A stretch of DNA of 64,000 nt from an uncultured Clostridia bacterium (GCA_945919375.1 CAMEJD010000001.1:1-64000); one strand, 5' to 3'. Numbered from the stretch's first letter, positions 10,350 to 20,881 are shown. Made by a program: numbers and translations. Notes: generated by a model from the letters alone, not told the origin.

Positions 10350-10877
10350 TCAAACAAACTTATATTTTTGTTCAAATTTTAGTTCTATTGAACAAAGAAT
10401 AAGTGCTTCAACAAATCCAACGACAAGATCTGATATATAATGTTGCCCAAAATACATTCTTGAAATTGCAACAAGTGTTATAATTATTGCACTTGAAACA
10501 ACTAAAATTGTTTTTGACAATTTTGTTTTTAGCCTTTTAAATAAAAAGAAAATCAAAAAGAAAAGAACTGTTGTAATTGAAACCATATGTCCACTTGGCA
10601 TACTTTTTCCCAAAGAATTTGTAATATTTGAAACGTCACCAGAAATTTCATATGGTCTTGGTCTGTTTATTAAAAGTTTTAATATAAAATTTATACCAAC
10701 ATTAGTTAACGCCGAAATTAAAAACAAAAAAGAATATTTTTTTGATGCAAAAAAGAAAAAAATAATAAAAAATAAAATTATGGCATAAAAACTTGCCAAA
10801 TAAGTAAAAAACCACATCGCCCCATCAAAGAATGGAGATTTTAATGCCTGTATGTATTTTATTATTTGTATTTCCAT
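10350..10877 (-). CDS. PAP2-family phosphatase
   Basis: KLLINRPRPYE, SMPSGHMVSITT, SRMYFGQHYISDLVVGF. Confidence 0.9.
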   Translation of the reverse strand: MEIQIIKYIQALKSPFFDGAMWFFTYLASFYAIILFFIIFFFFASKKYSFLFLISALTNVGINFILKLLINRPRPYEISGDVSNITNSLGKSMPSGHMVSITTVLFFLIFFLFKRLKTKLSKTILVVSSAIIITLVAISRMYFGQHYISDLVVGFVEALILCSIELKFEQKYKFV

Positions 10878-10949
10878 AATTTTATTATATCAAATATTTT
10901 ATATTTTAAAAAAATAAATTTAACGATTTTTGATTATATAAAAAGTATC

Positions 10950-11555
10950 CTATAATTTTTTTATAATTGCAATGCCATCGCCTATATCCAAAATTTGTGT
11001 TTCCACTCTATTGTCTGTTGTTATAACATCAATAAACTTTCGCAAATTCACAACAAGGGTTCTTAACTTATGTTTCACAAATTCTTGTCCACGAACAAGC
11101 CCATGGAAATATACATTGTCAACCAAAATATATCCACCAACTTTAAGTAGTTTTAACAAATCTTCATAATAAGCCAAATATTGACCTTTTGGCCCATCAA
11201 GAAAAATAAAATCATATTCCGAGTGCAATGTTTTTATCACATCTTTTGCATCACCCAAAATTTGCGTAACCCTGTTTGTTAGGTTTAATGTTTGGAATGT
11301 TTTTTGTGCAACATTAAAATTATCTTCATTTATTTCTATTGTAGTTAAATGTGAGTTTGTTGTGCTTTGTAGCATAAACGAACCAGAATAACCAACAGCA
11401 GTGCCTATCTCTAGTATATTTTGAAAATTATGTTGCTTGCAAAATGATGTCAAAAAATCACACCCATCATCTTTTATGATTGGTATGTGATTTTCGTTTG
11501 ATATTTGTTTTAATTTTTCCAAATATTCCATATTATCCTTATAGTATAAAAACAA
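10950..11555 (-). CDS. O-methyltransferase (SAM-dependent)
   Basis: NILEIGTAVGYSGSFM, FIFLDGPKGQYLAYYEDLLKLLKVGGYILVDNVYFHGLV. Confidence 0.88.
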   Translation of the reverse strand: MFLYYKDNMEYLEKLKQISNENHIPIIKDDGCDFLTSFCKQHNFQNILEIGTAVGYSGSFMLQSTTNSHLTTIEINEDNFNVAQKTFQTLNLTNRVTQILGDAKDVIKTLHSEYDFIFLDGPKGQYLAYYEDLLKLLKVGGYILVDNVYFHGLVRGQEFVKHKLRTLVVNLRKFIDVITTDNRVETQILDIGDGIAIIKKL

Positions 11556-11610
11556 TAATTATTTTGGCGACTCGGATATCTAAATATGTCACCTTTGTCC
11601 GTCAATGAAA

Positions 11611-11653
11611 CCAAAGTAGAAATGACTATTTGAAAGAGATTTCGCCAAAGCAA
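11611..11653. repeat. Dispersed intergenic repeat fragments
   Basis: CCAAAGTAGAAATGAC and GAGATTTCGCCAAAGCAA. Confidence 0.5.
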
Positions 11654-11658
11654 TTACT

Positions 11659-13578
11659 CTACCCAAACATTACAACTGTTAAAATAAGTGGTCTACGTTT
11701 TGTTCTCTTGTAAATAAAGTTACTCAAACATCTTTTTACTTGGTTCTTAACTTCGCTTTGTTCCATATCCTTTATATCAACACTCTTAAATAGTTGGACA
11801 AGACATGCTCTTGCGTCTTGATTAAAGTCGTCTGCTTCATCGTTATAAACAACACCACGAGTGATGATAAATGGGTCAAAAGCAAGCTCTTTTGTTGCCA
11901 TAAGATTTACTACCGCAACACAAACTCCTTCTTCGCTCAATTGTTTTCTATCACGAAGAACAGCGCTTGACAAATCACCAACACCAGAGCCATCAACAAG
12001 TCTTAAACCTGCTTGAACATAGCCACATGGTTTAATTGAGTTTTGTGACATTTCAACTTGAAGTCCAAGTTCTGGCAAAATTATATTTCTTGCATCTTCA
12101 CCCAAAGCAATTGCAAGTTCCTTATGTTGCTTTAGGTGTCTATATTCACCATGGATTGGCATAAAATGTTTTGGTTTTACAAGTTTGTGAATAATCTTGA
12201 TTTCTTCTTGACAAGCATGTCCTGATGCATGAACATCGGCAAGTTCGTCATATATTACATCTGCATCTTTTTTGAAAAGTGTGTTAATAAGTCCATAAAC
12301 CGACTTTTCATTGCCCGGGATTGGAGATGATGACAAAATAACGCAATCGTTGTCACCTAAGTCAATGCCCTTAAATTCGCCATTTGCCATTCTTGACAAG
12401 GCACTCATTGATTCGCCCTGACTCCCTGTTGCCATTATCAATATTTCTTTGTCGTCATATTTTGACACTTTGTCAATATCAATAATATTTTCTTTTTTGT
12501 AGTTTAACTCGCCCAACTTCATTGCGACTTCACTGACATTGATCATACTTCTACCTGAAAAGGCAACTTTTCTTTTATATTTTTCGGCTAAATCCAAAAG
12601 TTGTTGCATTCTTTGAATGTTTGATGCAAAAGTTGCAACAATCAAACGATTGTTTGTATGTTTTTCAAAAATTGAATCCATTACCCTACCAACATTTGAT
12701 TCACTCATTGAATAACCTTTTCTGCAAACATTGGTGCTTTCACAAAGTAGCAAATTTACACCTTTTTTGCCAAGTTCACCAAAGCGTGTAAGATCTGTAG
12801 TTTCGCCAGTTACCGGTTCAAAATCAATTTTAAAGTCACCTGTGTGAATAATGTTTCCACATGGTGTTGAAATGCAAAGCGCAAGTGAACCTGCAATTGA
12901 GTGGTTTACATGTATAAATTCAATAGCAAAGCACCCAATTTTTAGCACTTGTCTTGGTTTTACTGCAACAAGTTTATATTTGAGTTTTGGATATTCTTTT
13001 AGTTTGTTTTCAATTAGTGCGAGAGTAAGTTTTGTTCCATAAATAGGCACATTAACATCACTCAACGCAAAAGGTATTCCCCCAATATGATCTTCGTGAC
13101 CATGAGTTATGACAAACGCTTTTAGTTTGTGTTTGTTTTGAATTAGATATGTTATATCAGGAACAACAACATCAACTCCTGGGAGTTCGTCATCTGGGAA
13201 ACTTAATCCACAGTCAACAACTATCATATCATCGCCATATTCAATGACAGTCATATTCTTACCAATTTCACCAACACCACCAAGGAAAGTTATTTTAACT
13301 TTTTTGCTTTTATCTTGTTTTTTTACAACAAGTTCGGCGTTTTCTGTGTCCAAAGATTCTTCCTTATCTTGTCCATTTTTTGGTTGTTTTTTTTGTTTTG
13401 CACCATTATTATTTTTGTGTCTTATTTGTCTTTTAGGTTTGTTTGTTTCGTTGCTTTGATTTACATTTATGCCTTCAACTTCAACCGGTGCATTATTATT
13501 TTCTTGTTTTTGAGTGTTATCACTTGAATTTGAGATAACATTTCTTAATGCTTCTATAATTTTTTCGTCTGAATTCAT
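11659..13578 (-). CDS. rnj: Ribonuclease J
   Basis: FLGGVGEIGKNMTVIEYGDDMIVVDCG, ITHGHEDHIGGIPF, VHASGHACQEEIKIIHKLVKPKHFMPIHGEYRH; about 90-aa N-terminal extension. Confidence 0.95.
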   Translation of the reverse strand: MNSDEKIIEALRNVISNSSDNTQKQENNNAPVEVEGINVNQSNETNKPKRQIRHKNNNGAKQKKQPKNGQDKEESLDTENAELVVKKQDKSKKVKITFLGGVGEIGKNMTVIEYGDDMIVVDCGLSFPDDELPGVDVVVPDITYLIQNKHKLKAFVITHGHEDHIGGIPFALSDVNVPIYGTKLTLALIENKLKEYPKLKYKLVAVKPRQVLKIGCFAIEFIHVNHSIAGSLALCISTPCGNIIHTGDFKIDFEPVTGETTDLTRFGELGKKGVNLLLCESTNVCRKGYSMSESNVGRVMDSIFEKHTNNRLIVATFASNIQRMQQLLDLAEKYKRKVAFSGRSMINVSEVAMKLGELNYKKENIIDIDKVSKYDDKEILIMATGSQGESMSALSRMANGEFKGIDLGDNDCVILSSSPIPGNEKSVYGLINTLFKKDADVIYDELADVHASGHACQEEIKIIHKLVKPKHFMPIHGEYRHLKQHKELAIALGEDARNIILPELGLQVEMSQNSIKPCGYVQAGLRLVDGSGVGDLSSAVLRDRKQLSEEGVCVAVVNLMATKELAFDPFIITRGVVYNDEADDFNQDARACLVQLFKSVDIKDMEQSEVKNQVKRCLSNFIYKRTKRRPLILTVVMFG

Positions 13579-13664
13579 TTTTTCTCCTTTTCATAAAAAA
13601 TCTTTGCAAGTGTTGCTTGCTTTATTTTCTTTTGTTTATTTATTACTAAAATTTGCTTAATAAA

Positions 13665-14600
13665 CTAAATTATGTCCTTAACTTTTTTTAATTTATCGCA
13701 TTGTTCAAGTTTCTTTGGTGTTACAATACAGTCAAGGTCAACATAATATCTCATTCCTTGACTTTCAAAAAACATTACCATTTCAAGCATTGTCACACAT
13801 ACTGAGCATAGTGGAACCAAGATTATTAGTGAGAATGTTGTAAACATAAAAGTAAACATTGTTGTTATGATTATTATCATAAGTATGCTTGAAAATACCC
13901 TGAAAAATCTTCTTAAAACGGCTTTAAATCCTTTTTTTAATCCCTTTACTGGTGACACATTAAACACAACTGTTGCAGGCATCCAACCTGAGAAAAATGT
14001 TATCATAAGTGCAGTCATAACAGAAAAGTATATAACTACCATAACAGGCATAAAAATTGCCCACAAACTGTTTATGGTTACAAGTGACAACATATAATAA
14101 ACTGTTACACCCATAAGTGCAATAAATGGCAAAGTGCATAAAGTCCTAAGCAATGCATAAAACATAGACTTACCCATTTTTGCAATTAGTGTGCCAACAA
14201 AACTTGATTTTGACAAACTTGCCATATAAGAATATAACCCTTCACCTGTTGGAATTGCAGATAACTCCATTAAAAATGGGAAAACAAACAACACAACAAC
14301 AGTTGAATATATAAAAGAGAATAAGTTATATGACAAAAGTAAGCCAACTGCTTTTAAAAAAGTGTCTACTAAAATAAATAACTGTTCAAAAAATGATGTT
14401 ATACTTGAAAACATTGTTGCGTTTGTAAAATTGCCAAGCCCAGAAAAAAAGTCAACTGAATTTAGCACATGTCCCCAACTTGAAAATGTTGGAATAAGCA
14501 ATAAAACGCAAATGCCAATTGCTATTATTTTATATAACAAAAGTTTCCAGAAAACTGAAAAATTTGCAATAAATAATTTTACTGAGTTTTTAAACATCAT
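13665..14600 (-). CDS. Multi-pass membrane protein of unknown function
   Basis: Multiple hydrophobic segments; no family recognised. Confidence 0.6.
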   Translation of the reverse strand: MMFKNSVKLFIANFSVFWKLLLYKIIAIGICVLLLIPTFSSWGHVLNSVDFFSGLGNFTNATMFSSITSFFEQLFILVDTFLKAVGLLLSYNLFSFIYSTVVVLFVFPFLMELSAIPTGEGLYSYMASLSKSSFVGTLIAKMGKSMFYALLRTLCTLPFIALMGVTVYYMLSLVTINSLWAIFMPVMVVIYFSVMTALMITFFSGWMPATVVFNVSPVKGLKKGFKAVLRRFFRVFSSILMIIIITTMFTFMFTTFSLIILVPLCSVCVTMLEMVMFFESQGMRYYVDLDCIVTPKKLEQCDKLKKVKDII

Positions 14601-14725
14601 ATATTTTCACCATATTAAACAAAAAAATATTTTAGTACAAATACTATACTACACTTAAAGTTAATTTTCAAGCAAAAATGTACAATTTTTTGGCTTAATG
14701 TGCAAAAAGTCATTTTTTATAAACA

Positions 14726-14824
14726 AGAAATTTCTCCAAAGTCCACACATTGGAGTGTGTATCAAAATGCCTAATCGGTTGATTTTTCTCATTTTTTCGT
14801 AAAGAAAGTCAAGGTTGAAATGAC
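14726..14824. repeat. Dispersed intergenic repeat, composite copy
   Basis: GAAATTTCTCCAAAGTCC...TCAAAATGCC...GGTTGAAATGAC. Confidence 0.55.
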
Positions 14825-14878
14825 ATAAAATATTATAAGAGTGCCATTTTGAGCGTTTGGTGAAACAACAAATTTAAT

Positions 14879-15493
14879 TTAGTTTTTGAATGCCATCTTG
14901 ATAAAATCGGATTGTTCGTCTATATCATCACTATTCTTTGCATTATCATTTGCATTTATCCAGTCTTCATCTGTAAATTGGGCATAATGCTTTTTTAGTT
15001 TTCTATCATATTCAAAAGACCTGAATGGCAAACCTTTTATCCTTTCCTTACTTGCTGGGCACTTGAAAAATGTGCTATAGTGAAATTCTCTTTTAAAAAG
15101 TTGCCCTTTTGCATTTATTGCAGCCAAAGAAACGGAAAACACACCTTCACTTTCCCCGCCTACTTCTTCAAATAATTTTTCATATGTTGCAATAAGTTCT
15201 TCGTCGGTCATTTCTCTTCCGTTGTGTCTTCTTACAAAAACACCTGGTTGATTTTCTTTTGAGAATCTTGAAACAATAAGTCCGCTATCATTGCTTATTA
15301 CTGGCAAACCAAGCAGTTTGTGATAGAACTCTGCTTTTATTACAGCATTCTCCAACGTATTACTCCCTGTTTCTTCAACCTTTTCCATGCATCCAATTTC
15401 GCTTAATGAAACAAGTTCAATCCCCAAATTTTTGAATGTATTTTTATATCCATCACACTTTCCTTGATTATAACTGGCAAAAACAACTTTCAT
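14879..15493 (-). CDS. RdgB/HAM1-like non-canonical purine NTP pyrophosphatase
   Basis: MKVVFASYNQGKCDGYKNTFKNLGIELVSL, GSNTLENAVIKAEFYHKLLGLPVISNDSGLIVSRF. Confidence 0.72.
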   Translation of the reverse strand: MKVVFASYNQGKCDGYKNTFKNLGIELVSLSEIGCMEKVEETGSNTLENAVIKAEFYHKLLGLPVISNDSGLIVSRFSKENQPGVFVRRHNGREMTDEELIATYEKLFEEVGGESEGVFSVSLAAINAKGQLFKREFHYSTFFKCPASKERIKGLPFRSFEYDRKLKKHYAQFTDEDWINANDNAKNSDDIDEQSDFIKMAFKN

Positions 15494-15563
15494 TTTAATT
15501 TCCCTTTTGTATAGTGGATATATTAACACATACTACCAAAGATTTCAAGGAGTTGTGACTATA

Positions 15564-15640
15564 AGGTTGAGATTTCTCCAAAGTAGTCGTTAGAGTGTGG
15601 GTTAAAATGACTAACAGAAAGAGATTTTGCCAAAGCAAGA
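15564..15640. repeat. Dispersed intergenic repeat at the phage-block edge
   Basis: GGTTGAGATTTCTCCAAAGTAG...TTAAAATGACTAACAGAAAGAGATTTTGCCAAAGCAAGA. Confidence 0.6.
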
Positions 15641-15686
15641 CTTTGGGGTCGGCAGTAAAAACCCGATACATCGGTCAAAACAGAGT

Positions 15687-15712
15687 AAAAAAAAATGTGG
15701 CAAGTGCCACAT
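15687..15712 (-). terminator. Terminator at the 3' end of the phage-derived block
   Basis: Perfect ATGTGGCA-AG-TGCCACAT palindrome followed on the minus strand by a T run. Confidence 0.75.
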
Positions 15713-15718
15713 CCTTTG

Positions 15719-15991
15719 TTATTCAGTTTTATTATCTTGTTTTTTGTTTTGGTCTTGTTTATCTTTTGGTTTGTCTATAGTCTTGGCATTATCTTTTTGT
15801 AAATCTTTTTGTGTTGGTCTACAAACAATACCAAGTGCCATAAGCACACCACAAATTGACATTATAATATCTTCAACAAGTTTGTTATCAATGGAAAAAC
15901 CAAATGCTTTTGAAATAACGTTCATAAGGACTACAAGTGAGGCTGCAAGTCCTGTCCAAAAACTATATTTTTTTATTCTTTTTTTAAGCAT
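15719..15991 (-). CDS. Phage holin
   Basis: MLKKRIKKYSFWTGLAASLVVLMNVISKAFGFSIDNKLVEDIIMSICGVLMALGIVCRPT; ATG overlaps the BhlA stop (ATGCTTAA). Confidence 0.75.
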   Translation of the reverse strand: MLKKRIKKYSFWTGLAASLVVLMNVISKAFGFSIDNKLVEDIIMSICGVLMALGIVCRPTQKDLQKDNAKTIDKPKDKQDQNKKQDNKTE

Positions 15992-16217
15992 TCTCTTTTG
16001 TCTCCTTTTTCTTTTTATATACAATTACATTTTTCATTTCATCAATATCTTCGCTTATTTTTTCAACTGTTTGTAATCTATTTGCCAAACTATCAATTGT
16101 CTTTTGATACTTTTTTTCTCTTGTTCTTGAATCTTTTAGTTCATAAACCAAAAGTGCAACAAAAAGGCACGCAAAAATTCCATTTGAAATTGCCATTGTG
16201 AAAATTTTTTCCCACAT
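15984..16217 (-). CDS. BhlA/UviB-family holin-like peptide
   Basis: Short N-terminal TM, then KDSRTREKKYQKTIDSLANRL, typical of BhlA/UviB. Confidence 0.8.
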   Translation of the reverse strand: MWEKIFTMAISNGIFACLFVALLVYELKDSRTREKKYQKTIDSLANRLQTVEKISEDIDEMKNVIVYKKKKETKENA

Positions 16218-16219
16218 GG

Positions 16220-17110
16220 TTATTTTCTACTTAACATTTTTTGTTTTAGTTTTGTATAGTTTGCCGGTCCAAGTTCGCTTATGAAAACTTTATTATTATT
16301 AAGTTCGTCAATTGCTTCGTCTTTTGATAGTCCCATAAGGTATTCTTCTGCATAGGCAACTTTTTCGTCTTGTTTTAGAGTATTTATTCCACCCTTGCCA
16401 TATTTTTCTATATAAGTTGCATAAGAAAGTGCCTTGTCCTTTTGCTTTGACTTGTACTCTGCTTCTTTTTCGGCAATTTCGTTGTTATATTCCAATATTT
16501 TTTGCTCTTCTTGTTTTAGTTTTTCATTTACTTCATCAATTTTGTTTGATAACTTTAGTGCATAAGAGATATCAAAAGAGTTTAATGCATTTTGTTTTTG
16601 TTCATCCAAAAGAGATTTTTGACTGGACAAATTTTGTATTTTTGAAGTAATGTCATCGTTGATTTTTTTATATTCGTTTAGCATATTTTTATCAAAAGCA
16701 TCAAGCATATTGATAACAATTGATGAACGAGCAAGTCCTCGTTTTAATGCGTCTTGTTTTGCATCTTCTTTTAGTGAAGAATAAAGTGATGATGTTTCTT
16801 TCTTTTTTTCTTCACCCGAATCTTTTGCCAATTGAATTTCTTTGTCCAAGTTTGATTTTTTGTCATCGTATGATTTTTCAATATCATTTATGCCTGTTTG
16901 TTTGTAATCTTGCAGGCTGTCTTGTGCTTGTTTTTTTATCTCGTCATCAGTTTTACCTTGAAAGGTTTTTTGTTGCAAATCAAGGTCTTGATTATCACTA
17001 AAATTATATTTTTCATCGACCTTTTTGAAATTTGACAATAAGTCTGAATAGTTTTTTGTTTTTTCTGTTATTTTGTCAGTGTCTTCACTACTGAAAGAAT
17101 ACTTGTACAT
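16220..17110 (-). CDS. Coiled-coil phage virion protein (possible ejection/pilot protein)
   Basis: Long charged heptad-like region in the structural cluster; DALKRGLARSSIVINML motif. Confidence 0.5.
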   Translation of the reverse strand: MYKYSFSSEDTDKITEKTKNYSDLLSNFKKVDEKYNFSDNQDLDLQQKTFQGKTDDEIKKQAQDSLQDYKQTGINDIEKSYDDKKSNLDKEIQLAKDSGEEKKKETSSLYSSLKEDAKQDALKRGLARSSIVINMLDAFDKNMLNEYKKINDDITSKIQNLSSQKSLLDEQKQNALNSFDISYALKLSNKIDEVNEKLKQEEQKILEYNNEIAEKEAEYKSKQKDKALSYATYIEKYGKGGINTLKQDEKVAYAEEYLMGLSKDEAIDELNNNKVFISELGPANYTKLKQKMLSRK

Positions 17111-17188
17111 CTTCTTTGTTCCCCCTTGCTCTATAATTTAATTTACGCCTTGTTATTTTGTTAAAATACTTTATCAATTTTGCATCAA

Positions 17189-18712
17189 TCAACTTGTTAC
17201 TCCTATTGTGATTTGTGGGCAAGAAATGTCTACATCCCCCGCCTTGTCACTTATGAATGAAATTTCTATTTGCTCACCAAAAACATCAATCTTTTTACGC
17301 TGGGACTTGTTTGAGCCTGTCACAAAAAACGTTTTGTCTTTCGTTTCGGTTTTTACATTTATCTTGCAATCAGATTTTGTTTTTATTAAAACTTCTTTTA
17401 TACGTTTTATTTTTGTGGGATAACCAAGATTACTCTTTGGACTTGTCCAACATTTTTTTAATGGAGTGCCAAATATTTCGCCATCGTGTGTCATCTCGCC
17501 AAGTTTGTCTTTGAACTCACCATTAAAGCAAGCAACAACTTTGCAAAAACTTCCGTTGTCAACTACAATCATACTTCTTATGTCCATTCCACGAGAGATA
17601 TTTACATCAAGAGTTTTTAAATCTACTTCAATTATTGCATTATTTATGTAACCTTCGTTATAACTTTCACAACCAATTTGTTCACCATCGTCAAAATTAA
17701 GTTTTAGTGCAAGATAGTATTTACCATTATAATAAAGTGATGAACAATTTTCATTTGTTACATTTATTAAAAGACTTTCTATTCCCAAATTTAACTTTTG
17801 TGTCGTATAGCCGTCAAACGACATAATTCCGTCACGAGAAAGGAACATTATTCTATCGCCACAAACACAAACAGAATTGCCATATATTTTTGCGCTTGAA
17901 ATAAAGAGTTGACTTACACTAAAATTGGTTTGATCACCATATGCAGAAACTCTTGCAACACCAAAATCTCTGAAAACATAAACATAGTCATTAAAACTAA
18001 CAACTCTGTTTAGTGGCCCACGTTCGTCTTGCATCTCAATAAAACCACCTTCTGACAATGATTCATTAAAATTTGTTGGGTCCAGACTTGCCGAAAAACT
18101 TAACCTATTATGCTCGCCATTTTCTATGATTGCAAACAAGCGTTCATAGTGCAAGCACATTGAAGCAATGCTTGGCCCATTTTCAATTTTTTGGGCGGTT
18201 TTGGTACAGTTATATTTCCACATACCTTCGGTTTTGGAAGAAAAAATCATATAATCAAGACCATCAAGTCGATAGTTTATTGCATTTGGCACTTCTTGAG
18301 AATATATGAAACTTGCAATTTCAAAAGTGTAAGGATATTCGTATGTAAGTGCGAACCACATAATTTTGCCACCAGTTGTATAGTACATAAGTTGGTAGTT
18401 GGGTTTGTTTAGTTTGGGGTCAAAATATTTGTAGAGCCATATTGCTTTTATGTCATCATTATATTTTGTTTCTATAATTCTTTCGTCTGTTAAGTCTTGA
18501 TCGGATTTTGGAAGTCTTAATTCCCTAAAACCTATTCCATTTTTCAAAGCACCATTCTTTACGGTGTAGTTATAGCATCTTTTGGCATATTTGTAAGGTA
18601 AAATACCTTCATCGACCTCGGAATTCATTCCATTAGCAAAAGCACTAAATGAGATTTGATAGTCCTTTACCTTTTTTAGAAGCAATGGCTTTTTATAAAA
18701 CATTACAACCAC
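17189..18712 (-). CDS. Phage structural protein with repetitive beta character (gp10-like DNA-stabilisation candidate)
   Basis: Position downstream of capsid/adaptor; segments such as VSFNDYVYVFRDFGVARVSAYGDQTNFSVSQLF. Confidence 0.5.
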   Translation of the reverse strand: MVVMFYKKPLLLKKVKDYQISFSAFANGMNSEVDEGILPYKYAKRCYNYTVKNGALKNGIGFRELRLPKSDQDLTDERIIETKYNDDIKAIWLYKYFDPKLNKPNYQLMYYTTGGKIMWFALTYEYPYTFEIASFIYSQEVPNAINYRLDGLDYMIFSSKTEGMWKYNCTKTAQKIENGPSIASMCLHYERLFAIIENGEHNRLSFSASLDPTNFNESLSEGGFIEMQDERGPLNRVVSFNDYVYVFRDFGVARVSAYGDQTNFSVSQLFISSAKIYGNSVCVCGDRIMFLSRDGIMSFDGYTTQKLNLGIESLLINVTNENCSSLYYNGKYYLALKLNFDDGEQIGCESYNEGYINNAIIEVDLKTLDVNISRGMDIRSMIVVDNGSFCKVVACFNGEFKDKLGEMTHDGEIFGTPLKKCWTSPKSNLGYPTKIKRIKEVLIKTKSDCKINVKTETKDKTFFVTGSNKSQRKKIDVFGEQIEISFISDKAGDVDISCPQITIGVTS

Positions 18713-19272
18713 CTTCTTTTTGGCATAACAAGATTATGCTTTTTTTGAGAAATTGACAAAAGTCCATTTTTGTATCTTGACTCCCACACACTTGCATCAT
18801 CATAAAGAGAACTTATAAATGAATATTCCATCGCTGTTCCATAGGCAAGCACCCTTTCTGGTATTTGGTTTGAAAAAGTTTCAACATTGCCATCAAGTGT
18901 TGTTTTTTGAGCAAATGATGTGTATGTTATTTGACAAGTGGTAGCATTAGCTTTTAGGTCATTGCCGATTATTTTGAATCGAATTTCACTTCCAAACTCG
19001 TCTTGCAATTTGACAATTTGATAAATATTTTCATCAACATCTTCCAAATGACAAATATTATCTACAAAATCAATTGTTTTTGTTTTGTATATTGGCAAAT
19101 AATCTGTTGAAATTTCGCTTGTTATTAAATTTAGGCATCTTAGAAGCAAGTCTAGTTCTTTTTGATTTTCAGGGCTTATTTCGTCTTGCGTTCCAGTAAA
19201 ATATGCACAATTTAGTAAGTCCTCTTTTCCTAAAAATACTGCAGTTAGTTCCAAAACTTGTTTTGTTTTCAT
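18703..19272 (-). CDS. Phage head-completion/adaptor-like protein
   Basis: About 190 aa between capsid and the 507-aa structural protein; position and size. Confidence 0.45.
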   Translation of the reverse strand: MKTKQVLELTAVFLGKEDLLNCAYFTGTQDEISPENQKELDLLLRCLNLITSEISTDYLPIYKTKTIDFVDNICHLEDVDENIYQIVKLQDEFGSEIRFKIIGNDLKANATTCQITYTSFAQKTTLDGNVETFSNQIPERVLAYGTAMEYSFISSLYDDASVWESRYKNGLLSISQKKHNLVMPKRRWL

Positions 19273-19571
19273 TCTTCCTCCATTTTTTCTTTTTGTGATT
19301 TTATAAATTCTTGTTCAATCTTTTTGTTTGCTTTGTCAATCTCTTTCATTAGTTCATCAATGTTTTCTCGTCTTGTTTTTTTAACCAGTTCAATCAATCT
19401 TTCATCCAATGCTGGGTTTGGATAGGTTAAGCAATATGTGCAACCAATTTGATTATGATTATGGACTTCGTATTTATGTTTTATTGTGTTAAAGACTAAA
19501 AAATAATCTTGGTCAATTTCCTTTAATCTGTTTGTAACAAAAAGTGGATCTGACTTTATTTCAATAAGCAT
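19269..19571 (-). CDS. Small phage protein, unknown function
   Basis: ATGA-type overlap in the structural operon; HNHNQIGCTYCLTYPNPALDERLIELV. Confidence 0.5.
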   Translation of the reverse strand: MLIEIKSDPLFVTNRLKEIDQDYFLVFNTIKHKYEVHNHNQIGCTYCLTYPNPALDERLIELVKKTRRENIDELMKEIDKANKKIEQEFIKSQKEKMEEE

Positions 19572-19593
19572 TTTATCTCCTTTTTGCTTATGA

Positions 19594-19627
19594 AAAACTA
19601 GACTTAAAAATTATTTAAGTCTAGTTT
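19594..19627 (-). terminator. Terminator downstream of the capsid gene
   Basis: AAACTAGACTTAAA / TTTAAGTCTAGTTT long inverted repeat. Confidence 0.75.
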
Positions 19628-19645
19628 ATAAGCATTTATTGTAAA

Positions 19646-20881
19646 TTAACCTTGAGTTGGTGTGTCAGTTTTTGCTTGATTTACAACTGTAACAGATTTG
19701 AATGGGTTTGTTACTGTACTAGAAATTCCTGTAATTTTTGCTTGTCCATTTGGTTTGTCGCAAACAAGTTCTGCATATTTTACAAGAGTTGCTGTGTAAG
19801 TTGGATATCCGGCATTTTGTTTTAACACTCTACCGTCTTCCCCTTCAAGCCATTTCCAATCACAAAGTTGGTGCAAAGTGAATTCGTCTGTATTGAGCAA
19901 ATACATTGCGTCATCTTCAACAAATCTGTCGGCAACAACCGGGATACCATTGTATGTTAGTGCTTTATATCCACCGGCAAGTTCCATAACATCTACATTG
20001 CGTCTATATGCCCCAAGATATTCTTGGTATGCACGTCTTACTTGGCTTGAGCAAGCAATATAGTTAATATTTGAGCCACTGACTTCATCCAAAAAGTCAA
20101 TTGCACTTTGAATAAGGCTGTCACTTATTTCGCCTGCCTCTGTTTTTGTGTATGGGGTAAGCCATGGATAGTCAGTTCTTGAAACACCATAAAGAGTTCC
20201 AGAATTTGAGAAGATTTTTCCAAGTCCTGAAATTTCAAAACCTTTTGAGTTTTGAACATATAAAGTATAATTTTGAGCAATTGTTTTTGAGTATGATGCA
20301 GGAAATGCGATATGCACTTTTTTATTTACTCTGTCAACATATGTAATTCTTAATCCGCCATCAACCTTTGTTGCCCCATTATAGATATCTATAACCATCC
20401 CTTCAATAAGGTTTCTAACACTATCGCAAGTTATAACTTTTGTTGAAGAATCAACTGCTGTGATTGTTGCCAAAAGTCCACTGCCATCACCAAACAACAT
20501 TCTACCAAAATTGAAGCTTGAAGCTTTTATAAGTCCTTCCATTTCATCGTTTAATAAATTAACAAAAGCACCTGCGTTGTTTTCTGATGCGCGAATTGCT
20601 TTGTCAGAAAGTTCAATTTTGCCATAAAGGTTTTTAAGTTCGCTTACAAATTGAACATAGTTATTTCCGGCAGCCTTTGGAAGTGCGTCAGTTTCCGCAC
20701 CTGCACCAATGCCACCATTGATACCATATGGGGCAAGTTTTCTTACTTCTTTTCCCCAAACATCTTTTGTTGTTTGTTTGATTTTTCCAAGAAGTGGGTT
20801 GGCATTTACATTTAATTGATTGCTAACCACTCCAAGATATACTGTTTTTAATGCATTTTCTGCACTTTGTAATGTAACCAT
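19646..20881 (-). CDS. Major capsid protein (HK97-fold type)
   Basis: About 410 aa following scaffold and portal; KIELSDKAIRASENNAGAFVNLLNDEMEGLIKASSFNFGRMLFGDGSG, VVADRFVEDDAMYLLNTDEFTLHQLCDWKWLEG. Confidence 0.8.
   Translation of the reverse strand: MVTLQSAENALKTVYLGVVSNQLNVNANPLLGKIKQTTKDVWGKEVRKLAPYGINGGIGAGAETDALPKAAGNNYVQFVSELKNLYGKIELSDKAIRASENNAGAFVNLLNDEMEGLIKASSFNFGRMLFGDGSGLLATITAVDSSTKVITCDSVRNLIEGMVIDIYNGATKVDGGLRITYVDRVNKKVHIAFPASYSKTIAQNYTLYVQNSKGFEISGLGKIFSNSGTLYGVSRTDYPWLTPYTKTEAGEISDSLIQSAIDFLDEVSGSNINYIACSSQVRRAYQEYLGAYRRNVDVMELAGGYKALTYNGIPVVADRFVEDDAMYLLNTDEFTLHQLCDWKWLEGEDGRVLKQNAGYPTYTATLVKYAELVCDKPNGQAKITGISSTVTNPFKSVTVVNQAKTDTPTQG

Noticed and set aside
15595-16076. 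Plus-strand ORFs (61 and 149 aa) over the holin genes
   Set aside because: Antisense to the two well-supported holin genes and including a dispersed repeat and terminator; no recognisable domain.
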